Source: Branchiostoma lanceolatum
Taxonomy: Eukaryota; Chordata; Leptocardii; Amphioxiformes; Branchiostomatidae
Direction of reading: 5' to 3'
Length of the DNA stretch: 64,000 nt
Assembly (NCBI RefSeq): GCF_035083965.1
Contig: NC_089738.1
Coordinates: 18,874,734-18,938,733 of the forward strand
A program made the position numbers and the translations under genes. The notes beneath the pieces are model-generated. The model did no database searches. It saw nothing but the letters and a program-made list of their open reading frames with translations, and was not told the DNA's origin. Positions within the stretch are counted from its first letter, which is position 1. Every line of letters starts with the position of its first letter. Of this stretch, positions 44,501 to 55,190 are shown in pieces.

Positions 44501-46397
44501 CCTTCCAAAGTGCCGAAATTGTCAGTCTGAAAACATCTTTGGAAAGCTGACACCTTCCACCATCTCACTGGCGTGTTTGTCTTGTCAGATGTAGTCGTTA
44601 ACGCAACTTAGAGAGCGATTTGTCGGAAAATGGCTGATACGAATCTGAGTTTCAATGCGATTCACTTGGTTTGATTGGTCGGGGTGATACTGCTGAGCAC
44701 GCCTTGAGGCGGAAACTAGCAGCTTCGCAGTGTTAGTAACAAGTGCAAACAAGGGGTAAAAAAGGGGAAGACAAGGACATGTGCAAAGAACTGGACAAGC
44801 GAAATTTTTAGTGATGTTAATAATAATTACATATTTACATATATACAAGGGCGGGGGCAGCACAATGCAGCGAAGCCCGTCCCAGCTCAGTTTTGAGCTG
44901 GGAGAGGGATTCCGCCTCCGCCACACTAGGCTCAAGTTCATTCCACTCTTTGATGGTACGAGGGAAGAACGACTTTTCCGCCAAAAGAATGACTCAAGCA
45001 ACTGGATCAAATTTTGAAACAGTCAGACGTTTCAGACAGCATCCACTCTGTTTTTCGTCAGTGACTAACTATAGGACTGAGAACACCAGGTTTTATTCCA
45101 AAACTCTGAATAGATATGTTCACTTGGGATAGGCACTTGGGATAATGCACTACCCACCACCCCCCGGACAAACAACAGTTAGTTACTGTTTTACTGTACT
45201 AAAACAACAGTAGCTAATTGAACCATTGGCATAAAACTTTGTCTTGAATTTATCTTATTTTAAAGACTACTTCAAGACATCCTAAATTGTCTTAACCTGA
45301 TTAACATATCAATTCAGAGTTTTGGTATAAAACCTGGTGTTCTCAGTCCTATCGGTAGTCACTGACGAAAGACAGTGGATGCTGTCCAAAACGTCTGACT
45401 GTTTCAAAATTTGATCCAGTTGCTTTAATTATTTTTGGCGTATCTTACTACCTGGATGTCTAACTTTCATCAACGTATTAACGAGTTTTTCCGTTTGTTT
45501 TGTCGTGCAGGCGAGAAGATGGATGAAGACGGCATGGTGGCTCTGATGGATTACAGAGAAGACGGGGAGACTCCTTACATGTGGTTCTTCAAGGACGGAC
45601 TGGAGGAGGAGAAAGTTGTAAGTCCATGGGTCTCCTTACAAGGCTTGAAATACTGGGTGCATGTATGTGCACCTGTGTGCACCCAAAATTGGAGCTGCGC
45701 ACCTAATTTTTGGCCTTGGGTGCACCTAGATATTTTTGTAAGGTACAGGGTAAAGGTACTATAATGCACTAGTATACAGAATATCTTGAAATGTAAGTAT
45801 CAGAAAAAGCAGTATTTGTATAACCTTTTGTTGTACTTCATTTGACGTATTGCTTGTGTGAAATTGTGATATTAGCTGTAGAATTGATAAGAGCGTTTAA
45901 CTTTGTTATTATGTTTTCCGCTACCTTAATTTCAAGAATATTCTGTAAACTAATTAAAGGTACTACAAGAGCACCTTTACCCAATAGGCTATAGCCGACA
46001 AAAGTATCTAGGTGCACTTGTGCATCCACAGTAAAAAAATTAGGTGCACAGCTTCAATTTTGGGTGGACAAAAGAGCACATGCACCCAGCATTTCGATTC
46101 CTGAAGAATGAAAGAAATGACAAGTTTCTTTCAAATTCTTTACCAAGTGCTAGTTGCAGGGCTCGAAAAACTGGGTTTTTATTATACCTCCTTTATAGAT
46201 ACAGGTACAGAGATTCGTTTGTGAATATTAGACATTCAGGTCAAGTGAAAGAATAGTAATATTGAGTCTTTGCTACTGGATTACTGACCAAAAGTTCAGT
46301 AATCTAGTAATAAAAACTCAATTTTATCATTCAGATAAAGAGATTGTTCTTCTGTTTGTGTTGCTAATATGGTTCCCTCTGTTTTCTCTTACAGTAA
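41592..46397 (+). CDS. TPT1: Translationally controlled tumor protein (TCTP); complete
   Basis: Small, abundant, conserved calcium- and tubulin-binding cytosolic protein with roles in growth, survival and histamine release. Exons: 41592-41619, 41778-41848, 42975-43162, 44204-44319, 45511-45617, and 46395-46397 (stop only). Phases 1,0,2,1,0; 170 aa against 172 in human. It begins [20 protein letters not shown]. The first TCTP signature is [12 protein letters not shown]. The helical hairpin follows ([35 protein letters not shown]). The second signature is [10 protein letters not shown] with [20 protein letters not shown], then [13 protein letters not shown]. The last exon starts with TAA directly after ttacag. 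The human protein ends in EKC where this ends in EKV. Introns are full of MITEs and a LINE end. Identification is secure. Confidence 0.97.
42690..42905 (+). mobile_element. LINE 3' fragment (CR1/L2-like C-terminus)
   Basis: One frame reads [20 protein letters not shown] and continues YRARLALA, then stops. The 'PRTIPEWNxLP..VV.A.SV..F..RL' ending is typical of CR1/L2-type reverse transcriptase ORFs. The preceding sequence is frame-disrupted. It lies in TPT1 intron 2, just before the exon at 42975. Confidence 0.65.
44421..44692 (-). repeat. Dispersed repeat, reverse copy of 30951-31200
   Basis: Begins with the palindrome gcgaccgcgatttaac...gttaaattgcggtcgc (44423-44491) and ends ggtcggggtgatactgct. 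It lies in TPT1 intron 4. Confidence 0.65.
44995..45424. mobile_element. Long-armed palindromic MITE in TPT1 intron 4
   Basis: The left arm from caagcaactggatcaaattt through ggactgagaacaccaggttt is mirrored by the right arm ending aaaatttgatccagttgctt. Arms are about 125 bp, diverged by scattered substitutions. Fragments of the same arm appear at 43560-43605 and 50275-50345. Confidence 0.75.
45641..46102. mobile_element. MITE of the 'ggctcgaaat / ggtgcacc' family in TPT1 intron 5
   Basis: aggcttgaaatactgggtgc at the left; gcacccagcatttcgattcct at the right. Inner modules (cacccaaaattggagctg; cagcttcaattttgggtg) are also inverted. It starts 24 bp after exon 5 of TPT1. Confidence 0.7.
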
Positions 46398-47909
46398 CGT
46401 AACAACACGGCACGGAAATCTATGACAACCCCTGTGCACCCTGCCAACTCTCCAACTCTCTGCGACTTCCAACTCTGGTCACTCATCTAAACATCGTCAT
46501 GCCTAGATAGATCCAATATGTGCACGTTTTTAAATTTAAAAGAAAGATAAAGAAAATATTGAAAGCTGTCTGATACCTCAGAAGCTGTCTTGGCAATATC
46601 AGAGCAAACACCACCATGGACACTGATAAATGAATCCGTTTTGCATATTGACAATGTGGCCAAGTTTGTAACGATGGTAGCGTTGTCAATTTTGCTACAT
46701 GAATAAAAAGCTGTGACTTCCTATGTTGCGAGTGGTTGACTTTGATAAGCTTCCAGTATCAAGTTAAATCTGACTCTAATTATTTATTGTTTTATGTCGG
46801 AAATTTGTAACATGTCTGTCCATAGCCATAGCCAGAATATCACTTTTAGAAAATGCAGTAGAAATGAAGTATTGTCTTTACTCTCAAGTCTTTTTAGTTG
46901 CCAACTTGAAGCGAAAAAGTTTGGTGCTCCAGCTAGTGAAATTACTAGTAGGCAGAGAACAATGTAGTTTCCTTGTGTAATTGTATGCTTACTGGGATGT
47001 GCCAATATATGCTTTTCTCTCGCCAAAAATCAAACATGCTTTAGTAGTTACATTCAATGGACAGGGCATTCCCTTTTTGGAGGAATATTGGCAGATACAT
47101 ACACATTGTTCAAACAGCCATGCTAGTATAATAGGAGAAATCGCTGCTAAGAAATTGCCAGTCCTAATATTTAGGTTAACCCTTGCTATATGGTACTATT
47201 TGTCCTTTTTAGAATGTATAATTAGTTTCCTGTAGTAGTTAGTCCGTATCAATGGCTCGATAATATGCTTTGCAGAAACAGTGTGTTGTCTTTTGCTACC
47301 TCACAGCACTTTGTAATCTGCAGAAACTTGTCTTGATGTTTCAGTTTTGACCACTCGTCTGTTTTGTGAGTCCTCTTGCCAAAATCTGCCTTAAATGAAG
47401 GAATAAAAGCTACCAACTTGCTGTTCTCCAGCTGCTGCCATCCTGATATTTATTGTGTATGGAACAGAAACATAGAAGAATTTTTATTCTTTGTTTGAAG
47501 AAAATTCATACACCTTTGAATATTTAATGTCACCATAGGAGCTGGAAAGGGATACTTTCTGTTCATAGTAGAAACAGTTCTATAGTACAGTAGTAATGCA
47601 TTGGAAAAGCGTATTCACAATGTCATTTCGCAGCGATGCCGCTAGGGATGGGTACAAGTGTTATGTTTTATTCAGATTATTTGTTAATTGACCAAACTTA
47701 TTTAGAGACCGAGAAAATAAAACCTCTGCAAACATTCAAAGATACACTGAATGATGTTTAAAGTATTGTATGCCAGGCTGAATGGTTAAACAGGGACAGT
47801 ATTGCCCGATAAATTTAATTTTTTTGAATGTATTTTATATAATATATGCAATACAAACAGTTTTAGCACATGCTTAGGTATGGAATCCTTAAACCTTGTA
47901 CGACATACA
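46398..47909. other. TPT1 3' UTR and intergenic sequence
   Basis: The 3' UTR runs to the AATAAA at 46702-46707. Further hexamers at about 47402 and 47716 could serve longer forms. The rest is AT-rich, with no gene seen. Confidence 0.5.
46702..46707 (+). terminator. TPT1: Candidate polyadenylation signal of TPT1
   Basis: catgAATAAAaagctg, about 305 bp past the stop codon. A compact 3' UTR is usual for TCTP. Confidence 0.55.
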
Positions 47910-47959
47910 TCACGTGATTCACACAGACCAATCAGGTGCTAGTTATTTTTGGCGCGAAA
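47910..47959 (+). promoter_or_regulatory. Promoter motifs of the SYCE1-like gene: E-box, CCAAT, E2F
   Basis: TCACGTGA at 47910-47917 (Myc/MAX/MGA-type E-box), CCAAT at 47928-47932, and TTTTTGGCGCGAAA at 47946-47959, a near-ideal E2F site. A non-coding exon probably follows, ending at the donor gccg|gtaaat (47936+100 = 48036). In mammals, germline genes are controlled through adjacent E2F6 and MGA/MAX sites. Whether that applies here is inference. Confidence 0.5.
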
Positions 47960-48275
47960 CGTAGGTTCTGAAGCAGACGACATTTTCAGCACAGACGACA
48001 TTTGGTCACGAGAGAGGAGTTTCAGGGTCCAAGCCGGTAAATAAGGTTTTTCTACCGATTTAGGAGCATCTAGAAAGCGTCATTGCTGATATCTATCGTA
48101 GATGAAGGTTACTGTGTTGTGGATTTGTCGGGAAACGCCAAAATATAGATTTTTCTTGAAGAAATACTAGTAATTTGCGATCGCCGATTGTTGGAAGGGG
48201 GAGGGGGGCGAAATTGGCACGACGCCTGCCTCGTTGATATCGAATAATTTCGCCCGTAAATGGTGCATAAAACAA

Positions 48276-48313
48276 GGAGGTTTTATATAGAACCTATAAA
48301 ACTTCCTTGCATA
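48276..48313. repeat. Palindrome of CAAGGAGG-family ends
   Basis: caaggaggttttatatagaa directly abuts its inverse (cctataaaacttccttg). This is the bare terminal pair of the 26063-26431 element, in the first intron of the SYCE1-like gene. Confidence 0.6.
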
Positions 48314-48442
48314 AAATGACATGAAAAAATTCTTCTTGTAGATCTAATGATAAGGTGTTCGAACTTTGCATTAGACTTCTAAACTGTTTAACCAAGTTTG
48401 AAGTCGATTTTTTTTTAATGAATCAGACGACAATTCTGGACG

Positions 48443-51400
48443 ATGAGCGTGAAAGAACCGTTCCGAGTGGAAGACCTGCTCAGCAGTGTGCGAGAACTGC
48501 AGAAAGGCAAGAAAATAATTATACACTTGTACACACTTACCAACAAAATAAGGGTTCATAAACTTGTTTACCCTTTTTATACATTCTTTGTAAGCAGCCA
48601 CTGAGTTTTGGGGATGTTTTTGTGGGGAGGGGGCATGGATTTTACTTTGCAAGGCCTTCTAGAATTAATAATAATAAAATAACAAGGAGGCGTCATCCTT
48701 GCTTTTATCTTTAATGATGTTGTCTCAACATCTGTTAACGGTAAAATAGTATGAGGAATCAATGTAGAATGAAATATATTTACTGCCAAAGTAATGAAGA
48801 ACGTTTGAAGAGTGGTACTTGGTTTTTGGTGTCAACAGTTTGTGTGAAAGAAATGAATCAGAATGTTTGTTGAGCATGATTTTTTGGTGATATTCTGCTG
48901 GCAGAAAAGTCGTTGCTGGAGCAGGAACTAGCTGAGGCAAAGAGGAGGAAAAGAGAGACAGAGAAAAAACTTGGCGAAGGTACTTCCTGCGTTTAACATT
49001 TAGTACTGGACTAACATCTGAAAACTGTACATGTGTTCCGCTGTTTACATACTAGTAGCTATCTCTTGTTCATTTGTACTGTATGTAAGCTAATGGAGTC
49101 AATAAAGTATCCAAGTATCTTAGTGCTTTGTTTTCTTGTTATCTGAAGACAGCAGAAATATGTTGAATGATGCAAATGTTTGGAAAATAAAAGACATTTA
49201 GATGTTCTATTTTACTTGTCTTTTTCATTCTTCTTGTCTCCCAGTAAGTCAACAACATCGCCAGATCTCAGTCCTCTACAACAAGATGGTTGGTAAGTAA
49301 ATGGGAACGTAACTTTATGCTTGTGTGTGGGTGAGAGAGTGTGTGTGTGTGCACCTGTGTGTGTGTGTGTGCACGTGTGTGTGTGCATGTGTGTATGTGT
49401 GCGTGTGTGTGTGTTGTATGTACATGTATGTGTGAGTGTGTGTGTGTATAACAAAATTATGTTGTGTGTAATGTGTGTTAATGTGTGTATGTGTTTGTGT
49501 GTGTATCATTGTGATAATGTGAGTGTATGTGTTTGTGTATTTACTGTGTGTGTAGCCTGATTCAATCACGCTTATAGTGAGCCATTAAAGTCCTGGACAG
49601 CGGAGGTTTGCGTTAAACTGTGTGTGTATGTAACATTGTGTACTACCTTGTCCCGATGTGTCTTTGATAGCGACATAAAACTTTTTCTCTTTTTTTTCCA
49701 ACAATTTAGAGACCTTGAAGATTGCAAAGCACAAAGTAGACCAGTCACAGCAGATGGCAGACAAGTGAGGGAAATCTATTTTCTTTCTTTGTAATATCAA
49801 CTTAAGTATTGAAAATGCCATCTTCAAATCAGCATCTATCAATAGATTCTCCAAAAAGTTGGAATTTTTGACTAGGCTTCTTCAGCTCTCTGACGTCCCT
49901 ATTGCTCTGAATGCAAGACTTGATACAAGTGTAATCATATCAGCAATGGTTCAAATACCAACTTAGATGAGCTTTCATGCTAGAGTATAAGAAACGATTT
50001 TGACAAGGATTGTTTACGAACTGTAAGAAGTCTTGTTAAGAAATGTTCACTGGGATTTGATTTCGTGGTTGGGAGAACATTGAGTGTTTGCTGTGGTTTT
50101 AAGTTTGCCTTTGAAACAATATTAATAGTGCTACTGTCACACATGGGAATGGCTTTATGTGGTGGTTTTAAGTTTGCGATAAAGAGTTCACCGCGAAAAC
50201 CACTAACATAAAACCACTGGGAACATTTCTGCATTTACAGTAAATCCTCTTGCAATTGTCTGTTGGATCTTTCCCAGTTACTGACAAAAGGTAGTGGGTG
50301 CTATCTTAAACGTCTGACTATAAGCAAATCTATCCAGTTGCTTGAGTACTGTATATCACTTTAATATAGCAGCAGGAAAATATGTGGTTGGGGGATAATG
50401 GAGTAGGTCATGGCACTTAATTCTAACGGTTTGAACAAACTCTAGTGTATCAAATATCAGTGATCAGATATTAGCGATGATTAGATTTTAGCGGTTGACC
50501 AGTGACTGTTCAATCAACTAAAATTAAGATACAGGTAACAAATCAAGAATCACAGTAACTGTTATACTGTGTCTCTTGTCTGTTTGTTGTGAGTAAAGCC
50601 AGGAGCAGGTGAACCAAGAGAAGCGAGCTTGTCTGGCTGAACTGAGCTCTGGTATTGAGAAAGAGGTACAGAGGCAGAGACAGTACAGGTGAGGTCAGGT
50701 TATATCTCTTTCTGTCATAAGTTTCCCTGTGCTGAAGTCCACCTGCTTTACCTTACTTTTTCACAACAACCTACGATAGACTTTTTAAATTTTTTTATCT
50801 TGTCCCATACATATGACATGGTCAGGTTACCTCTATTTCTGTCATACGTTTCCTCATGCTTTGTAGTTGACCTGCTTTACTCCAGGTACCCTTCAAGTTT
50901 ATTCAATTTCACAGGGTCTAAATTTTGCAGTAGGAGGAGAAATAGGCCTTTGCTGTATTTTAAGTTTGTAGCTGAAACAACCATATTAGTGCAATAGAAT
51001 ACAGAGCATATGTAAGAGGTTACTGTGAAAAACATGAAGATAAAACCACTGTGAATATTTACAATACGAGTAGTTTACATCTATGACTGCTAAGGTATTT
51101 GCTCTTGTAAGCTACCATTGGAAATGACTTAAACTGAACATGGTGGAACAGTAGTGATGACAAGTTGTCTTTGGTAATGTAAATCATTTCAAGTTTTGAA
51201 TTTGATTTTGTGGCAGGAGGAGAAAGGAGGCCTTTTGCAATTGAAACAACAACAGTTACTGCAGTAAGAGCAGAGCACATGTACCTGATGTGATAAGTTT
51301 TCAAAGATAGCTTAACTCAGAAACTGCAAATATGAAATCACAGTGAAAATTTCTTGATTTACAGCATCTACCTGGTTTTGCCCTTCATCCAAACAATATT

Positions 51401-53310
51401 ATATAAATATATCTCACCTGCAGTCGTGAGTTTGAGAATCAGCTGGATGAACTGACAGATGCTTCCCACCACGCCTGGCTGTACTTTGTAAGTCTTGTGA
51501 CATGTCTCTTCTATGAGATAGTAACAATTTTGTTTTTAACTACTGAAATGTCGACAGACAAGAAAGGGTGAAAGGAAAGAAGGAAAACAAGAAACGTTGT
51601 AATTTCCAATGCAAAAATTGGACTTATCAAGATAACCGAGTATTTATAGTTTTTCATTTAAAAATTACAGTTAAACTTTGCTTCAGAATAATTTCTACCA
51701 TAACTAATGAGCTTTCAGGCTTAGAGAGATTGTCACTTTATCAATTTTATACCAGAAAATGACAAAGTAATGCAGTACAATGATTAAATTTTAAGCAATG
51801 CCATTTCTAATTTTGGAATTCAACCATGACATTTTTCATCACAGTCTTCACCATTTTTGACTTCCAAGTTTTGCTCACTTGTTCATTTTCCTAGAAAGCA
51901 GAGTCCATTGAGAAAGAGCTACAGGATCTCGAAGCTATGAAGACAGAAGCTGAGAGGCTAGGTTAGTGCACTCCTAATGTCTCAGTTCCTGACATTGAAA
52001 AAGTCAACAACTATATGCCCATATTCGTAGATTTCAGTACGTATGTGCAGTGTCAAAGGTGAAGGCCCCTAGCTTCTAAACAGTTCTGTCTCGACCGTTG
52101 TCTCGATTTCCATAAAAATGCCCAGATGGGTTTTGTTTGCGTCTCAGGGGCCTTCACCTTTGACACTGCACATGCGTACTTGAATCTATGATTGGGCTTA
52201 TTGACGAAAATAGTTTTTGCCTGTAATGTCCCTGGTGCTGAAAAGGCTGTGTTGTGTGATACAAGCTTTCCGCTGCTCGACAGTCAATCAATTCATTTTT
52301 TCAGTGTAAATATTTATTCCTAGAAGTCCAAAAGACTGTCAAGGACAATGGTAATGAAGGTTTTATATATTTGGTAGCTGTGGTTATCCATTTTTATCAA
52401 TTATTTGTTTGTTTTTTTACAACATGTGAACAGTGAAATAGGTACTGACCTGGCAAAATGATTGTGATGAAGGTAATTTCAGTACACTCATTGGTTTTAT
52501 GTTTGTCACTACAGCTGAAGAACAAGAGCAGGAGGTGTCAGCTCTCACAGATCGACTCATGGACATCAAACTACAGCAGGGGATAGGTGAGCAATTCATT
52601 ATAACCTTCTCCCTGCTGCCTAACTCTGTCTTTTGATAGACAATTGGCTGCCAATTGGCTGCTTCAGAGTGCTAATCGTTAATAGTTTACTTTGAAACTC
52701 ATAGAGAGCAGTGGTCATCATACATTTTTTTTACAATGTAATTGTATCCTAAACTAGTAGCTTTTTTGTCTTAATGGAGCAGAGAATTCTGCTAAAAAGT
52801 ACAGACATATTGTGCAATTTTAGTCCACTTGGCTTTTTTTGTAAATAAGGCCACACCAATTTAATTTCTTGGTTAACAGATTTTTATTTTCCAAAAAAAA
52901 ATTCTAGAAAAAAAAAATCATGAAAACAGAAGGCTGGCCCAGCCTTCTGTTTTCATGAATTTTTTTTTTTTTTAATTTTTTTTTTTGGAAAATAAAAATC
53001 TGTTAACCAAGAAATTAAACTGGTGTAGCCTAAAATCAAACTGCTTACAGATACCTCCATGGATGAGTCTCAGAAGGACCCCATTCCGTATGAGATGCAG
53101 CAGAATCTGTAGTGAGTCAGCTGAGCAAATTCCAGTTGCACAAAATATGTACACTCAGTGGGGTCATGTTTGTTTAATATTTTGTTGGGGGAAGTTTTGT
53201 TGTATTTTCTTGTTCATTTCTCCTGCTGTGAATAGAATAACTCAAAAGTTTCTCTTTTGTTTTGGTTGGTTCTTGGCTTTGCAGAGTCCTGCATCTCCAA
53301 ATATTTTTTT

Positions 53311-53343
<33 letters not shown>

Positions 53344-55190
53344 AAATAAATAAATCAATGAATCAAATAATCAATCAATGCATAGATAAATCAATCAACC
53401 ACTTCTCCCTTCCTACCTTTCTGCCTTCGATCTATCCCTTCTTAATTCCTTCCTTCTTTCAATCATCTCATGATGAGATGCAGCAGAATCTGTAGTAAGT
53501 CAGCTGAGCAAATCCCAGTTGCACAAAACATGTTCACTCAGTGGGGTTATGTTTGTTCACAGTTTGTTCGAGGAGGTTATGTTGTTTTCAGGATTTGTTT
53601 TCCTGTAGGCTGTTGTTGTACAGGTAATTGAAAAGTTATGTGTTGACTTTTATGACTGACTTTTTGTTGGTAGTTGGTGTAAGGAACAAGCCATATGGCA
53701 AAGATCTGTATTTTATGGATTTTAAACTACTGGGTAAAATACTGTCTTTTCAAATGCTTGCCCTGTCAAAGTGGATTTCATTCATTCATTCATGCTTTCC
53801 TTCCTTCTGTGGCATTGGTGTGGCACAACGGTTAGAGCGTTGGACTCAGAACCAATATAGATCCCAAGTTTGATACTTACCATGCCTTGGCATTGTGTTG
53901 TGCCCTTGGAAAAGGCACTTTACATGATATTCCTACCATGACAGTGTGAGTGACGCCCACCGAGCCTCTTCGGCTAATCTGTCTAAAAAGTGTGCCAATA
54001 AAACTACAAATTTGGTTGCTGACATGCCAACATCTAGCACATTTTCCACTAAGAACTGAACAATTTAATTTTCTCCTTCCGTCATTTATTCCTTCCCTCT
54101 CCCCCCACAGTAGGATGTTCTATGCGGAGAATGACATGATCCATGGACTACAGACTGCCATCAACACCACCTACAACATGCTGCAGACCAAGCTGCAAAG
54201 GTTAGCAGAAATTTTTATTGGAAGTATTTATGACTGTTTCACACATTCAGGACCTTCCCACGACTTTGCTTCAAGCCAGCTTATAGCCTGGAATCCATCC
54301 TATTCTAGCTCCAGTCCCTCATCTGATCGCATCCTAGCCTGTGTTTACACAAGCTCTCGGCCGGAGGTTACTGACCCCCACCCGGCTGGCGGTAACAGGA
54401 CCGGCCGGCCGCTAGGAGCGCGATTTGTCAGGCTTATCGCATCCAAGCAGAATATGACTTTCCCGACTTTGATTTAGTCAAAATGTAAAGTAACAGACAT
54501 TTAAAGACTTACAGGCACTTCCTGACCAACTCCCAACCTCAGATGACTTTGCTCACAACTAATTCCCAACCATGGTCTAACAGGGGCTGTAGGAAAAAGT
54601 CTGATTGAAGACAGAGGGGTGGGAATAAAGTTTTATTTGACTATATTCGCTCCCTGAAATGTTTGATTTTAATTCAACCCCCCTCCCAGGTTGCGTCAGT
54701 GGGAGAACCCACATGGTGATAGCCAGGACTGGTCCATATGTGGGGCTGACGCGGGGGAGTCCAGCCCTCCTGTCATGACAGACAGTACCAAAGCTGCCCA
54801 GAGTGTGCAGCAGGAAGATAGAAGTACAGGTACTTTCCATTGTTTTATTCATAACCTGTGGCTTGTGTTAGAGTAAATATCTCAATTAAAAATTAGTGCT
54901 TTGCATCATTCATTTAGTCGACAGAAAACAACAACGATCTACGTAGTTCCAGTTGGGTCAGTTTGAGCTAGCACCTCGTAATCGGCAAAGCCAGGTAATC
55001 AGGAAAATAGGCTTTGCAAAAAAGCGGTTTCTACTGTACTAAGACACATTTATATGCTTCTTCTTAGATTATAGCCATAACCTGCTTTAATTATAAGTAA
55101 TGTCGAAGTACTAAGTGGGGCATTTTACTTGTCATATCTTTAGGAAAAAAAGATGCGGAAGTGAGGGAAGAGGCACAACAAGCCGTCTAG
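48443..55190 (+). CDS. SYCE1: Coiled-coil protein, probable SYCE1 (synaptonemal complex central element 1) homologue; complete
   Basis: Exons: 48443-48506, 48905-48979, 49245-49292, 49710-49764, 50599-50688, 51424-51487, 51895-51961, 52515-52586, 53051-53111, 54111-54200, 54690-54829 and 55144-55190; phase continuity holds at every junction, 290 aa. The first coding intron is GC-AG (AAAG|gcaaga). N-terminal MSVKEPFRVEDLLSSVRELQ resembles the 'IEDLMEMVQKLQ' start of SYCE1. Heptad-rich coiled coil covers about 5-190: LLEQELAEAKRRKRETEKKL, VETLKIAKHKVDQSQQ, FENQLDELTDASHHAWLYF (114-132), then KAESIEKELQDLEAMKTEAE. The F-E-x-Q-L-x-x-L block and order of segments match SYCE1 as I remember it. The C-terminal quarter is polar and low complexity. 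SYCE1 builds the central element between synapsed homologues in meiosis. Alternative: another meiotic or centrosomal coiled-coil protein. Exon 1 is non-coding. The exon with the start (from 48342) has short upstream ATGs. Confidence 0.62.
49321..49556. repeat. (GT)n microsatellite
   Basis: Long tgtgtg tract with interruptions in the intron after the exon at 49245-49292. Frames on both strands are artefacts. Confidence 0.9.
50036..50243. mobile_element. MITE of the 'tactgtaaatgcagaaatgttcgc' family
   Basis: taagaaatgttcactgggat at the left; gaacatttctgcatttacagta at the right. Weaker relatives follow at 50930-51066 and 51185-51365. In SYCE1-like introns. Confidence 0.65.
52036..52183. mobile_element. 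Hairpin MITE
   Basis: agtacgtatgtgcagtgtca...aggtgaaggcccct is mirrored by aggggccttcacctttgaca...gcacatgcgtact. Arms are about 37 bp. Confidence 0.75.
52849..53040. repeat. Near-perfect 190-bp palindrome
   Basis: ggccacaccaatttaatttc through aaaacagaaggctgg is followed directly by its inverse, ending gaaattaaactggtgtagcc. The only asymmetry is in A/T run lengths. Its right edge is 10 bp from the acceptor of the exon at 53051. A partial relative is at 35868-35925. Confidence 0.85.
53316..53395. repeat. (AATC)n / (AAAT)n microsatellite
   Basis: aatcaatcaatc then aaataaataaat, with degenerate continuation to 53395. Confidence 0.85.
53471..53570 (+). pseudogene. Relic 3' end of a SYCE1-like exon plus donor and intron start
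   Basis: Repeats 53087-53190: gatgagatgcagcagaatctgta|gtaagt followed by the same intron sequence (cagctgagcaaat.ccagttg...). The donor is intact; the 5' part of the exon and its acceptor are missing. Confidence 0.7.
53805..53985 (+). mobile_element. tRNA-derived SINE
   Basis: tggcacaacggttagagcgt is an A-box-like tRNA head, with gatcccaagtttgatact as a decayed B box. The body has gtgcccttggaaaaggcact as in the 34200-34550 SINE. In the intron before the exon at 54111. Confidence 0.65.
54287..54474 (+). mobile_element. Longer copy of the 'tagcctggaatcc' family
   Basis: tagcctggaatccatcctat at the left; cgcatccaagcagaa and cccgactttgattta at the right. It matches the reverse copy at 9330-9412, with a GC-rich core (ggccggccgctaggagc). 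Confidence 0.6.

Noticed and set aside
41849-45510. snoRNA host introns in TPT1, as in vertebrates
   Set aside because: I looked for C/D or H/ACA box pairs near intron ends but found no convincing box arrangement by eye. A covariance-model search would be needed.
49212-49569. His-Thr and Val-Cys repeat proteins
   Set aside because: Translation of the (GT)n microsatellite. The same applies to 39218-39550.
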